Origin: Lentimicrobium saccharophilum
GTDB lineage: Bacteria > Bacteroidota > Bacteroidia > Bacteroidales > Lentimicrobiaceae
Direction: 5' to 3'
Assembly (NCBI RefSeq): GCF_001192835.1
Contig: NZ_DF968182.1
Location: 2,172,345 to 2,236,344, forward strand
Length of the DNA stretch: 64,000 nt
Shown here one piece after another: positions 53,089 through 62,312 of this stretch. A program made the position numbers and the translations under genes. Each line of letters begins with the position of its first letter. The stretch's first letter is position 1. The notes under the pieces were generated by a model that was not told the DNA's origin, did no database searches, and saw nothing but the letters and a program-made list of their open reading frames with translations.

Positions 53089-54494
53089 ATTGATTTTGTT
53101 TCGCTTACAACACTGATAAATTTTCCCGTGGCGGATTCCGTTTCCAGTAAATCTCCGGGTTCAGGCATATTTCCCGGTGCAATGCCCCTGCCTTTTAGCC
53201 GGGTGATGGTAAATCCCCTTTTCAGCACACCGACCGGATCAAGCAACTGCACCCTGGTATCTGCCGTCCCGATTTCTTTCAACTGATTACTGACAAAATA
53301 ACGGATGGTAAGTCCCAGCATTTTCTGCTGTTCAAGCAATGTCGCCCTGTGAGTGCCCAGGATCTGCGCAGGCCGCATTGTGAGGCCCGACTCATACCTG
53401 CTAAGCGCGATACGGTGGTTAAAAACTGCGACATTGGTAGCTTCCCTGATCACAAGCGCCTGCTGTTCAATAAAATCATTTTCTTCGCGAAGAGTTTCCT
53501 TTACCATATTGAACAAAGAATCCGACAATGCAGTAAAACAGGTCGCATTAGTTTCCAGTACCAGCTTAACAGCCGGCTGCAATATTTGTTCTGCCGTTTT
53601 TATCCTGTCGCTGAATGAGCGGAAACAGCCGGTAAGAAAGTGCGCCACATCGGTAGGGGTTATTTTATTGATTCCGGCCACCATTTCCACCACGGTTTCA
53701 TTGGTCGAATGCCCGATCCCCGTGATGACCGGGAGCGGGAAGCAGGCGACATCACGGGCCAGCAGGTAATTGTCATAACAGGCCATCCCTATTTCATCTC
53801 CGCCACCCCTGATGATGAGCACGGCATCAAACTGCTCCTGGTTTTCGCGTATAATTCCCAGTTGTTTCCGGATCGAATCCACGGCGCCGTCGCCCTGAAG
53901 CAAGGCATGAAACAGACGGGTATTGAACCGGTACCCCCAGGGATTATTCTCCAGGGTGATCATCAGATCGCTGTATCCTTTGCTGGTTTGCGCAGAGATG
54001 ACCGCCAGCCGCTTTGGCAGCAACGGGAGTTCCAGCAGACGGTTACTGTTAAAGATACCTTCCTTCTTCAGTCTTGAAATGGTTTCCATCTTTTCGCGGG
54101 CCAGCTCACCCAGCGTATACAGTGGCTCAATATCAATGATCTGAAGGGAAAGTCCATATTCTGACGTGAATTTTACATAGGCCAGAAACATAATGCTGAT
54201 TCCTTCCCTGAAAGGCTCGCGGGTAACTTCCTCAAATTTCCGGGTAATTTCAAACAACTCGTCGCGCCAGATCACCCCCCTCAGCTGGGCCTTAATTTTC
54301 CCTTCCTGGCGTTCTACCAGATCAGGATAGCAATGACCACTCTGGGGATAGTGATTCAGTTTTGACAACTCGGCCCTGATCCAGTAAGGGGAGGCATAAT
54401 ATTTACTGAACATCCGTTCGATGCTCGCGGTAATCTCCGAAAGGGAAAATACCCGTTTCCCCTCTTGACCGATGCTGGCAGGATCTGATACCAA
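53085..54494 (-). CDS. xseA: Exodeoxyribonuclease VII large subunit, probable TTG start
   Basis: 469 residues if started at TTG 54494. N-terminal OB-fold (FSLSEITASIERMF, YWIRAELSKLNHY), a catalytic domain with GDGAVDSIRKQLG and IIRGGGDEIGMACYDNYLLARDVACFPLPVITGIGHSTNETVVEMVA (key GG, Asp, Asn and GIGH), a long coiled coil, and the C-terminal VLKRGFTITR. A TTG at 54521 is 2 bases from a -7 box (54523-54530), so transcription would start after it; the next in-frame candidate is TTG 54494 and the first ATG (54413) would cut into the OB-fold. Splits single-stranded DNA in both directions. Confidence 0.92.
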   Translation of the reverse strand: MVSDPASIGQEGKRVFSLSEITASIERMFSKYYASPYWIRAELSKLNHYPQSGHCYPDLVERQEGKIKAQLRGVIWRDELFEITRKFEEVTREPFREGISIMFLAYVKFTSEYGLSLQIIDIEPLYTLGELAREKMETISRLKKEGIFNSNRLLELPLLPKRLAVISAQTSKGYSDLMITLENNPWGYRFNTRLFHALLQGDGAVDSIRKQLGIIRENQEQFDAVLIIRGGGDEIGMACYDNYLLARDVACFPLPVITGIGHSTNETVVEMVAGINKITPTDVAHFLTGCFRSFSDRIKTAEQILQPAVKLVLETNATCFTALSDSLFNMVKETLREENDFIEQQALVIREATNVAVFNHRIALSRYESGLTMRPAQILGTHRATLLEQQKMLGLTIRYFVSNQLKEIGTADTRVQLLDPVGVLKRGFTITRLKGRGIAPGNMPEPGDLLETESATGKFISVVSETKSI

Positions 54495-54522
54495 GTCGTG
54501 TTTCCGGTTGAATAAAGACAAA

Positions 54523-54530
54523 CAAATTTA
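54523..54530 (-). promoter_or_regulatory. -7 box of xseA
   Basis: Minus-strand TAAATTTG fits TAnnTTTG. It decides the start by lying 1 base from the first in-frame TTG. Confidence 0.45.
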
Positions 54531-54771
54531 AGAAATAATCCCATGCATGAACCTTCGGTTGCCAACGGGAAGCGAGGCAACCTGTCAGGTTTATTTCCGT
54601 TGGTCAGGAAATACGGGCATGCCACGCTGCCGCAACCGCATTATGCATCGCTTGCTGACCTGCGTAAGGATCAGCACAACAAAATGCTTAAAAAAACATC
54701 CTGGCCCGAGACTTTCATATTATTAAATTGTTAAATGATTTCAGGAGTTGAAATGACTTTGTTCAAGTACG

Positions 54772-54779
54772 TAATTTTG
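54772..54779 (+). promoter_or_regulatory. -7 box of sixA
   Basis: TAATTTTG fits TAnnTTTG; TTG at 54748-54750 is a possible -33 element. Box ends 40 bases before the ATG. Confidence 0.5.
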
Positions 54780-54819
54780 ATATGATCAAGCATTTTCAAA
54801 TCTTTAAATAATATTCATT

Positions 54820-55323
54820 ATGAAAACGCTGACCCTGATGCGGCATGCCAAATCATCATGGAAAGATGCCGTTCAAAGTGATCTGGAAAGGCCCTTACTT
54901 GAAAAAGGGTTGAAACGCACCCGTCTGGTCATAGATTTTCTGCAGGGAATAGATTTCAATCCTGAGATGATACTTACCAGTCATGCGGTGAGGGCAATGG
55001 AAACAGCCAGAATAATGGCACACGCGTTTAATGTTCCAGATGAAAATCTCAGGATAGAAAAAAACATATATACTGCATCGGCGGAAGAGTACTTCGACCA
55101 GTTTTTTGATATCCCCCGTCAGGTATCCCATGTCCTGCTGGTAGGCCATAATCCGGCAATCACCAATTTTGTCAACCGTTTTCTGCAGCAGAAGCTCGAT
55201 TACCTGCCAACTTCAGGCATAGTAAGCATATCCTTTGAAACCGGCCAATGGGAGGAATTGGCGCTTGCCAGACACCGGCTGATGTTGATTACTTACCCGA
55301 AAATGCTAAAATCTCAGGATTAA
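54820..55323 (+). CDS. SixA-like phosphohistidine phosphatase
   Basis: 167 residues of the histidine phosphatase superfamily: LMRHAKSSW (Arg8, His9), then TSHAVRAMETARIM and VGHNPAITNFV with the second His. E. coli SixA removes phosphate from phosphohistidine in ArcB and PtsN-type phosphotransfer proteins. This protein is longer than the E. coli one at its start (KSSWKD-type). It lies 62 bases upstream of ppk1, whose reaction runs through a phosphohistidine. Cytosolic. Confidence 0.88.
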   Translation: MKTLTLMRHAKSSWKDAVQSDLERPLLEKGLKRTRLVIDFLQGIDFNPEMILTSHAVRAMETARIMAHAFNVPDENLRIEKNIYTASAEEYFDQFFDIPRQVSHVLLVGHNPAITNFVNRFLQQKLDYLPTSGIVSISFETGQWEELALARHRLMLITYPKMLKSQD

Positions 55324-55328
55324 CTGTG

Positions 55329-55336
55329 TAACTTTG
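55329..55336 (+). promoter_or_regulatory. -7 box of ppk1
   Basis: TAACTTTG fits TAnnTTTG and lies just behind the sixA stop, 49 bases before the ATG at 55386. Confidence 0.5.
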
Positions 55337-55385
55337 CGGTAATGCAGCACAACTTCCGGAATCTAAACAATCAAATTACACGCAA

Positions 55386-57437
55386 ATGGCCAAACAATCC
55401 GTTTCACTGGTAAACCGCGAAACCAGCTGGCTGGAATTCAACGGGCGTGTACTTCAGGAAGCTGCCGACGAAACCACTCCCCTGATAGAACGCATTAAAT
55501 TTCTCGGGATATTTTCGAATAACCTGGATGAATTTTACCGGGTGAGGGTGGCCACCCTGAACCGCATGCTGGATTACAACAAACGCAGCGGAGAAAGCCT
55601 TAGTTTCAGCCCGCGTAAGGTGCTGAAAGAAATCAACAGGATTGACCGGGAACAACAGAAAGAGTTTTCCGGAATTTTCCGGAATATTGTGCGGAAACTT
55701 GCCGAAGAGGGGATCCTGATTGTTACCGAACGGGAAATTACCAGGCCACAGGGGGAATTTGTGAGAAAATACTTCAATCAGTATGTCCGTTCGCAGCTTT
55801 TCCCCATTATGCTCAACAACCTGAAATCATCTTCGCTGGTTGATAAATCCATATACCTGGCCATAAGGCTCTCCTCATCAGCCCGGCCCGGCAAATTCCA
55901 GCATGCCATCATACGGGTTCCTTCAAAGCCGCTGCCGCGCTTTGTATTATTGCCATCCCCGGATGAGCGCAAATTTATCATCCTGCTCGATGATGTGATC
56001 CGGTACTGTCTGGATGAGATTTTTTCAATCTTCGGTTATGACACTTTCAAAGCCTATACGTTCAAGTTTACCCGGGATGCGGAACTGGACATCGACAACG
56101 ATGTGTCGAAAAGTTTCCTCGAAATAATGAGCGAAAGTCTGAAACAACGAAGGCTGGGCGCCCCCGTGCGGTTTATCCATGACAAAACCATGCCGGCCGA
56201 CCTGCTGGATATCCTGAAGCACAAACTGGAAATCAGTGAAACGGACACCTTATCGAAAAGCGGACGATACCATAATTTTAAAGATTTTATGTCATTCCCC
56301 GATATTGGCCGTTCCGACCTGTTGTATGCCCCCGTTCCTCCGCTTGAACACAGGAGGCTTCCCAGGCAGGAAAGCATCCTGAACGTCATCCGCGATCAGG
56401 ATATCCTGCTTCATTATCCGTATCAGTCTTTTCATTATATCATCGACCTTTTGCGCGAAGCTTCCATCGATCCGGGGGTGAAAGCCATCAAGATGACCCT
56501 TTACCGTGTGGCAAAGGATTCAAGTGTAGTGAATGCGCTGATCAATGCAGCGCGTAACGGAAAATCAGTCACTGTTTTCATGGAGTTGCAGGCACGCTTC
56601 GATGAGGAGGCAAACATATACTGGGCCGGTAAAATGCAGGAAGAAGGCGTAAAACTGATACAGGGTATCCCGGGTTTTAAGGTACATAGCAAATTACTGC
56701 TGATCAGGCGGAAAGAGGGCGAAAAGAATGTTTACTATGCCAATGTCGGCACAGGCAACTTCAATGAAGAAACAGCCAGGGTATATGCCGACGACAGCCT
56801 GCTGACCGCCGATCCACAGGTGACTGCCGATGTGAACGCTGTATTTCACCTGTTCGAGAGCAAATACAACCCACCTAAATTTAAAAGCCTGATTGTCGCC
56901 CCGTTTCATATGCGCAATTTCTTTACCCGCATGATCAACAGTGAAATCAGAAATGCAAAAAACGGGATGGAAGCCTGGTGCATCATCAAATTAAACAACC
57001 TGGTGGACGACAAAATGGTGAAAAAGCTTTACCAGGCGGGCAAAGCCGGGGTTAAAGTCAGGATCATCTGCCGGGGGACCTGCACCCTTGTTCCGGGAAT
57101 AAAAGGACTCAGCGAAAACATAGAGGTCATCAGCATCGTCGACCGCTTTCTGGAGCACAGCAGGGTGTTTGTCTTCCACAACGGCGGTGATGAAAAATAC
57201 TATATTTCTTCCGCCGACTGGATGGTCCGCAATCTTGACAACCGCATCGAAGTAGCCTGCCCCGTAAACGATGCAGGACTCAGGCAGGAACTTAAAACCA
57301 TGCTGCTGATTCAGCTGAAAGACAACACCAAAGCCAGGATCGTGAACCATCCTGATATCAATCCCTATAAGGATGCAGGTAAAACGCCCAGGATCAGGTC
57401 GCAGCAGGAAATATACAATTACCTGAAAGGGATTTAG
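55386..57437 (+). CDS. ppk1: Polyphosphate kinase 1
   Basis: 683 residues. N-terminal domain begins RETSWLEFNGRVLQEA, the head domain follows, and two catalytic PLD-like domains carry His434 (KVHSKLLL, autophosphorylated) and His591 (EHSRVFVFHNGG), at almost the same positions as in E. coli (435 and 592). It makes long-chain polyphosphate from ATP and can act backwards. Membrane-associated tetramer in other bacteria. Its own -7 box and the neighbouring sixA are the context. Ends 63 bases before the convergent gap gene. Confidence 0.96.
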   Translation: MAKQSVSLVNRETSWLEFNGRVLQEAADETTPLIERIKFLGIFSNNLDEFYRVRVATLNRMLDYNKRSGESLSFSPRKVLKEINRIDREQQKEFSGIFRNIVRKLAEEGILIVTEREITRPQGEFVRKYFNQYVRSQLFPIMLNNLKSSSLVDKSIYLAIRLSSSARPGKFQHAIIRVPSKPLPRFVLLPSPDERKFIILLDDVIRYCLDEIFSIFGYDTFKAYTFKFTRDAELDIDNDVSKSFLEIMSESLKQRRLGAPVRFIHDKTMPADLLDILKHKLEISETDTLSKSGRYHNFKDFMSFPDIGRSDLLYAPVPPLEHRRLPRQESILNVIRDQDILLHYPYQSFHYIIDLLREASIDPGVKAIKMTLYRVAKDSSVVNALINAARNGKSVTVFMELQARFDEEANIYWAGKMQEEGVKLIQGIPGFKVHSKLLLIRRKEGEKNVYYANVGTGNFNEETARVYADDSLLTADPQVTADVNAVFHLFESKYNPPKFKSLIVAPFHMRNFFTRMINSEIRNAKNGMEAWCIIKLNNLVDDKMVKKLYQAGKAGVKVRIICRGTCTLVPGIKGLSENIEVISIVDRFLEHSRVFVFHNGGDEKYYISSADWMVRNLDNRIEVACPVNDAGLRQELKTMLLIQLKDNTKARIVNHPDINPYKDAGKTPRIRSQQEIYNYLKGI

Positions 57438-57499
57438 CTTATGCAAGGACAGCGTTGCGCAGCTGCCCGGATCCTTCCTTCTCCTGACCGCCTGACCTT

Positions 57500-58510
57500 T
57501 TAAACGAACTTTTCAACCAGATCGGCAAGGCGGTGGGCATAACCGCTTTCATTGTCGTACCAGGCTACGATTTTCACCAGTTTGTTTTTATCGCCCAGCA
57601 CGGCGGTAAGCCCGGCGTCGAAAATGGCCGAGTGTGGGTTTCCGAGAATATCCACCGAAACAATGGGATCCTCGGTATATTGCAGGATTCCTTTCAGGTA
57701 ACCGTTGGCTGCATCCCTGAAAGCGGCGTTGATCTCTTCGATACTGGTAGAATGGCGCAGGGTGCAGGTAAGGTCGGTCAGCGAGCCGTCAGGCACCGGA
57801 ACGCGTATACCGGCGCCGCCCAGGTTCTTCTTCAGATGGGGGAAGATTCTGGTGGCGGCTTTGGCAGCACCTGTAGTGGTAGGGATAATGCTGTAAGCCG
57901 CTGCCCTGGCCCGCCTGAGATCGGCATGGGGTGCATCGATCAGGTTCTGGTCGCGCGTATAGGAATGCACGGTGGTGATAAATCCCTTTTCCACTCCCCA
58001 GAGGTCGTCAAGCACCTTGATCATGGGCGCCACGCAATTGGTGGTGCACGACGCGTTGGAGATGATCACATCACTTTTCTCAATAATATGGTCGTTGATG
58101 CCCAGCACCACATACTTAACATCTTCATGGTCAGCTTTGGCCGGGGCCGAAATGATCACCTTGCGTGACCCGGCTTCCACATGCTTGATGGCAGCAGCCC
58201 TGTCGGTGAACTTCCCGGTTGATTCAATCACCACATCTATTCCCAGCTTGCCCCAGTTTACTCCTCCTGGTTCCGGTTCCGAAAAAACCAGTACCTTCCG
58301 GCGGTTGATCAAAAGGTAATCCGGACCGGCAACCACCGTGCCCGGGAAATTGCCATGCACCGAATCATACCTGAGCAGATGGGCAAGGGTAGAAGGATCG
58401 GTCAGGTCATTGATGGCAACAACCTGAATATTCTTTTTACTGAGTAAAGCGCGGAAAGTGATGCGTCCGATGCGGCCAAATCCGTTGATGGCCAACCTGA
58501 TTTTAGTCAT
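57500..58510 (-). CDS. gap: Glyceraldehyde-3-phosphate dehydrogenase, type I
   Basis: 336 residues. NAD-binding GFGRIG (10-15), NDL after strand two (Asp35, which favours NAD), catalytic SNASCTTNC (Cys155) and the phosphate/Arg region around GILQYTEDPIVSVDI. Catalyses oxidative phosphorylation of glyceraldehyde-3-phosphate in glycolysis. A -7 box at 58534-58541 precedes it. Cytosolic. Confidence 0.96.
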   Translation of the reverse strand: MTKIRLAINGFGRIGRITFRALLSKKNIQVVAINDLTDPSTLAHLLRYDSVHGNFPGTVVAGPDYLLINRRKVLVFSEPEPGGVNWGKLGIDVVIESTGKFTDRAAAIKHVEAGSRKVIISAPAKADHEDVKYVVLGINDHIIEKSDVIISNASCTTNCVAPMIKVLDDLWGVEKGFITTVHSYTRDQNLIDAPHADLRRARAAAYSIIPTTTGAAKAATRIFPHLKKNLGGAGIRVPVPDGSLTDLTCTLRHSTSIEEINAAFRDAANGYLKGILQYTEDPIVSVDILGNPHSAIFDAGLTAVLGDKNKLVKIVAWYDNESGYAHRLADLVEKFV

Positions 58511-58533
58511 AACAAGTGCTGGTTAATTCGCGC

Positions 58534-58541
58534 CAAAGGTA
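58534..58541 (-). promoter_or_regulatory. -7 box of gap
   Basis: Minus-strand TACCTTTG fits TAnnTTTG; it ends 23 bases before the ATG at 58510. Confidence 0.55.
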
Positions 58542-58597
58542 GAAAAAACCGGCTATTGTAACCAGATTAAAAGGAAGGAATAAGGCAAGCCTGAACC

Positions 58598-61500
58598 TTA
58601 GCGGACGATCACAATACTGCCGGTATATTCACTTACCTCATCATTTTCATCCTTGAAGAAAATACGGTAAACATAAAGCCCTTTGGCGGCTTCGTTTCCT
58701 TCAGCAGTGCCATCCCAGCTGTCACTGATGTTATCTGAAGTGAAAACCAATGCTCCCCAGCGATTGTAAATATTGATCCTGAATTCTTTAACACCGTTTC
58801 CCGTGACCCGGAACTCATCGTTGCGTCCGTCGCCGTTAGGAGTAAATGCTGTAGGAATCTTCAGGGCATACCTTGGACTGATGTAGATCGTTTTCTCAAA
58901 CACATCGGTACATCCGTAAAGGTTTTCCACGGTCAGCACCGTCTGGTAATAGCCCGAATCGGAATAAATATGGGTAAACACAGAATCCGTAACAAATGTT
59001 CCGTCGCCGAGGTCCCAGAGATAATTCAGGTCACTGCCGGATGAAGTGCTGCTGAAACTGATGATCGGATTCTTCATACTTGCGAAGGGCGGCGAATTTT
59101 CGAATCCTGCTTCCGGCAAAGGCCATACTTCAACAAGGCCGGAAGAAACGGCCTGGTCAATACAACCGCCGGGATTGGTCACGGTAAGGGTTACATCATA
59201 AATCCCGCTCTGCTCAAAAGAACGGCTCACTGAAACTCCGGCATCAGTGCCGGCACTTCCGAAGTCCCATGTAAAAGTGGTTCCACCTGTTGTTCCCGTT
59301 GAAGTCGAAGTAAACTCCGCTTCCAGCGGCTGGCATCCCGAGGTGATTCCGTATGAGAATGCAGCAACCGGCATGGCATTCACTTCAATGGTCTGCGACA
59401 CCATTTCACTCACACACGCCTCCTGGGTCACCGTTAATGAGACTGTTTTTGTTCCCGGGCCCGTCCAGCTTATACCAAGCGGACCCTGGCCCATGCCGGA
59501 TACAGAACCTCCATCAAAATTCCAGTCATAGGCAGCATAATCCAGGGCGTTTCCCGTATAAGTAATCACCACCTCATCACCCTCACAAACAGCTGGTTGC
59601 GATATGATAAAATCAGCAAACATTCTTTCCTTCACCTGAACGATAACCTCTGCCGTGTTGGTGCATCCATTGGCATCGGTACCCGTTACGGTATATGTTG
59701 TGGTCTCCAGCGGGAGCGCGAAGGGGTTGGCAGACAAAGGATCGCTCAGGCTGAGGTCTCCGGGCGATGCTGTCCATTCATAGCTGACCGCACCTGCGGC
59801 TGTAAGGTTCACCAATTCATCAGGGCAGATAGCCGGTACCGAAGCGAGGGCTGTTACCAGAGGCAGGGGATTTACATTTACCGTTACCTCGTCGGTTGCT
59901 TCACAGCCATCATCCACTGTCAGTGTATAGGTGGTCGTGGTTAAAGGAGAAACCTGAACTACCTGACCGGTATAGGTATTGGTGCCGTCGGTCCAGCGGA
60001 AGATTCCGCTGCCGGTTGATGAAGATCCTGAAAGTTCGGCGAAATCCCCGGCGCAGATCACCGGATCGGTACCGGCATCGGCGGTAAGCTGAAATACATC
60101 AATAAAGGTACAATCGCTCACTGTATTACCGCAGTTATCGGTAACATCCACACAATACTGTCGTGATGTGGCAGGAGAAACTGTGATAATCCTCCCGTTG
60201 TAAGTCTGTCCGCTCTCCATATCAGTCCAAACCCATGTGCCGTTGGGGGTATCGTTGGCAGTGAGTTCCACCGACTGTCCGACACAGATGCCTTCATATT
60301 CACCGGCCTCGGCAAAGGGCTGACCCACTGTTACCAGAATCTCCGTATAATCGGTATTTCCGCAATCATCTGAAGCAGTCACAGAATAAACCGTATTTAC
60401 GGTGGGCGCAACATTAATGGTCGGAGTGGTTTCGCCCGTACTCCACAACCAGCTGGTACCACCTTCAACCGTCAGATCAATGTCATCATAAAGGCAGATA
60501 TTAATTTCATCGCCCTGACTGATGACGGCGACCGGTCCCCGCACTTCCACGGGAATTACCGCTTCAACGGAATTTCCGCATACATCGGTTACCTCTACTA
60601 TATAATCCGTACTAACAAGTGGGAATACCTCTATAATATCTGTCGTATCGGCAGGATTTCCGCTGTTCCACAAGTAATCCCAGGGCTCTATGCCACCGTT
60701 GGCTCCGGCCCTTATAAAGACCGACTGCCCGCATTCTATGGATTGCGGGTTGCTGGGCAGCAGCTCAAACTGCGGATAATCCTTGATCCAGATCAGTGCC
60801 GTATCGGGAATGTATTCACAAAATGAAGTGTTGTAAATAATTTCAACCACTTTGGTGGGTTCCGGCAGATCGTCAACAATGGGTATAATATCCACAAACA
60901 CTTCCTGCTGTCCGGTCGGGATAATTACACTGTCAGGGATCTGCTCATAATCAACCCCATTCAGGGCCGTACCTCCCAAATCATAGTGAATGATGAACGG
61001 CTCCGACCTTACATTGTCAATCCTGAAACGCAGGGACGCTGTATTGCAATTCTCCACGGCCGTATCTACCACGGCATGCGTAAAGGTAAGCGAGGATTGC
61101 ACCCCTACACTGCTGAAACTGTTGGCTTCGAGAAATACCCCGGAATCATAACTGCGGTCACTGATGTCAGCCACCGACAATTTGATATGATAGGTCTGGC
61201 AGGGAATTACATTTGCCCTTGCCACCAGCACGGTGGTAAATCCGTCATACTGAATATACTTGTCAACCGCCGGATTATTGCCGATGCCGTTGTTTACATA
61301 ATACTGGCAGTATTCGCAGGGCCCGTTGTTGGATGTTCCGTTGTTGATGTTGTTGATGGACACATATACCGGAGGGCTGGTAAGTTCAGGAAGAATGGCA
61401 ATATTCTTGGCCCCGTCGGGAAATCCGGGAGGAGCCGGGTACGGGCCGGCGATACCGGGTCCGCTGATGAAAAAACCAAAAACATCGTTGTAACTTGAAT

Positions 61501-62002
61501 TCGCATATTCCGGGTACTCTTCGGAGGCAAAAACATATTTGAATTCGACCAGGCTTGACTGCGGAACAAAATCGAATTCCAGCACACAGGCATCCAATGT
61601 ATTGCTGCCGGAAAGCTGATTCAGCGCAACATCGCCGGGCGATCCGGAATCAAAGGATTTTGAACCAGAGTTATTGGGACCTTTGGAGTTCTGTGCACGG
61701 CCGGATGTCAGCAATACTCCTGCATCCACCCCGATGTTTGATTCACCGAAAAACCGCCCCCTGGATAAATCATTCCCGGTGTAGGTAATGTTGGATGTTT
61801 CAACACCTTCACCAATAAGATACTGCTGCACCAGGGTTACGGGATCAACGCCTTCAACAACAGTGTATTCCGGTAATATCTGCGCTTCGGAATTATTGAA
61901 CAAAAGAAAAGCAAAGAGAAAAAAAACAGGCAACCTGAACACCCGGCAGGAAAAACCACGACAAGTCAATGGCATCAAATAAAAATAATAATTTCTTTTC
62001 AT
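58598..62002 (-). CDS. SprB-like T9SS type B cargo with choice-of-anchor L, Calx-beta and Ig-like/PKD domains
   Basis: 1134 residues from the ATG at 62002 (a TTG upstream at 62047 is in frame). Signal peptide ends in NNSEAQ. Order: choice-of-anchor L domain (about 40-300, DACVLEFDFVP and YVFASEEYPEYANSSYNDVFGFF), a Calx-beta-like domain (about 320-400, GTALNGVDYEQIPDSVIIPTGQ), about five Ig-like SprB-type modules each with Cys pairs (for instance IECGQSV...VCGN, ICVGQSVEL...NCGN, ICAGDFAEL...GCEAT), two or three PKD domains (about 860-1045, DFGSAGTDAG, YLWDLGDGTF), and the type B tail (IPTAFTPNGDGRNDEFRV, YNRWGALVFTS). Probably an adhesin at the surface. Confidence 0.9.
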   Translation of the reverse strand: MKRNYYFYLMPLTCRGFSCRVFRLPVFFLFAFLLFNNSEAQILPEYTVVEGVDPVTLVQQYLIGEGVETSNITYTGNDLSRGRFFGESNIGVDAGVLLTSGRAQNSKGPNNSGSKSFDSGSPGDVALNQLSGSNTLDACVLEFDFVPQSSLVEFKYVFASEEYPEYANSSYNDVFGFFISGPGIAGPYPAPPGFPDGAKNIAILPELTSPPVYVSINNINNGTSNNGPCEYCQYYVNNGIGNNPAVDKYIQYDGFTTVLVARANVIPCQTYHIKLSVADISDRSYDSGVFLEANSFSSVGVQSSLTFTHAVVDTAVENCNTASLRFRIDNVRSEPFIIHYDLGGTALNGVDYEQIPDSVIIPTGQQEVFVDIIPIVDDLPEPTKVVEIIYNTSFCEYIPDTALIWIKDYPQFELLPSNPQSIECGQSVFIRAGANGGIEPWDYLWNSGNPADTTDIIEVFPLVSTDYIVEVTDVCGNSVEAVIPVEVRGPVAVISQGDEINICLYDDIDLTVEGGTSWLWSTGETTPTINVAPTVNTVYSVTASDDCGNTDYTEILVTVGQPFAEAGEYEGICVGQSVELTANDTPNGTWVWTDMESGQTYNGRIITVSPATSRQYCVDVTDNCGNTVSDCTFIDVFQLTADAGTDPVICAGDFAELSGSSSTGSGIFRWTDGTNTYTGQVVQVSPLTTTTYTLTVDDGCEATDEVTVNVNPLPLVTALASVPAICPDELVNLTAAGAVSYEWTASPGDLSLSDPLSANPFALPLETTTYTVTGTDANGCTNTAEVIVQVKERMFADFIISQPAVCEGDEVVITYTGNALDYAAYDWNFDGGSVSGMGQGPLGISWTGPGTKTVSLTVTQEACVSEMVSQTIEVNAMPVAAFSYGITSGCQPLEAEFTSTSTGTTGGTTFTWDFGSAGTDAGVSVSRSFEQSGIYDVTLTVTNPGGCIDQAVSSGLVEVWPLPEAGFENSPPFASMKNPIISFSSTSSGSDLNYLWDLGDGTFVTDSVFTHIYSDSGYYQTVLTVENLYGCTDVFEKTIYISPRYALKIPTAFTPNGDGRNDEFRVTGNGVKEFRINIYNRWGALVFTSDNISDSWDGTAEGNEAAKGLYVYRIFFKDENDEVSEYTGSIVIVR

Positions 62003-62312
62003 CTCACCTGGCTGGATTTTAAGAAACAGAAAGCGGGCAAACCACAACCTTCTCAGGCTGTATCACTTGAAGAAATAAAAGGCTGTTTTATCCCCGGCAG
62101 GTGACAAATATAAAAATTATTATAAAGTAAAATACAAATCCTGTCCGGGTTTCAGTCTTTACCCGGAACAAAATTTTCATATTGCTGATTTACAGTCAAA
62201 TAAAATCATTCTGATAAATTATTTATAAATCATTAACAAATTGAATCCGCCGGTTAAGGCTGTATTTCCTATCTTTATCCCATTGAAAATTAACCAATCA
62301 TCATTATAAATA
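62003..62312. other. Divergent intergenic region SprB-like/M20
   Basis: 310 AT-rich bases with the minus-strand box at 62105-62112 and, for the M20 gene, a one-mismatch box (TATCTTTA, 62270-62277). No ORF with support. Confidence 0.55.
62105..62112 (-). promoter_or_regulatory. -7 box of the SprB-like gene
   Basis: Minus-strand TATATTTG fits TAnnTTTG, about 100 bases before the ATG at 62002, so the leader would be longer than usual here. Confidence 0.35.

Larger units (their letters stand above)
54495..54819. other. Divergent intergenic region xseA/sixA
   Basis: 325 bases with the xseA box (54523-54530) and the sixA box (54772-54779). Two hairpins that share bases (GGTTGCC/GGCAACC at 54557-54582 and AACCT/AGGTT at 54579-54591) could be alternatives in RNA. 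A 63-codon open frame at 54543-54734 on the plus strand has no ribosome site or recognised homology, and I do not call it a gene. Confidence 0.4.

Noticed and set aside
54543-54734. 63-codon open frame in the xseA-sixA gap
   Set aside because: It has no ribosome site, no homology and is in a region with hairpins; it might be a small RNA or nothing.
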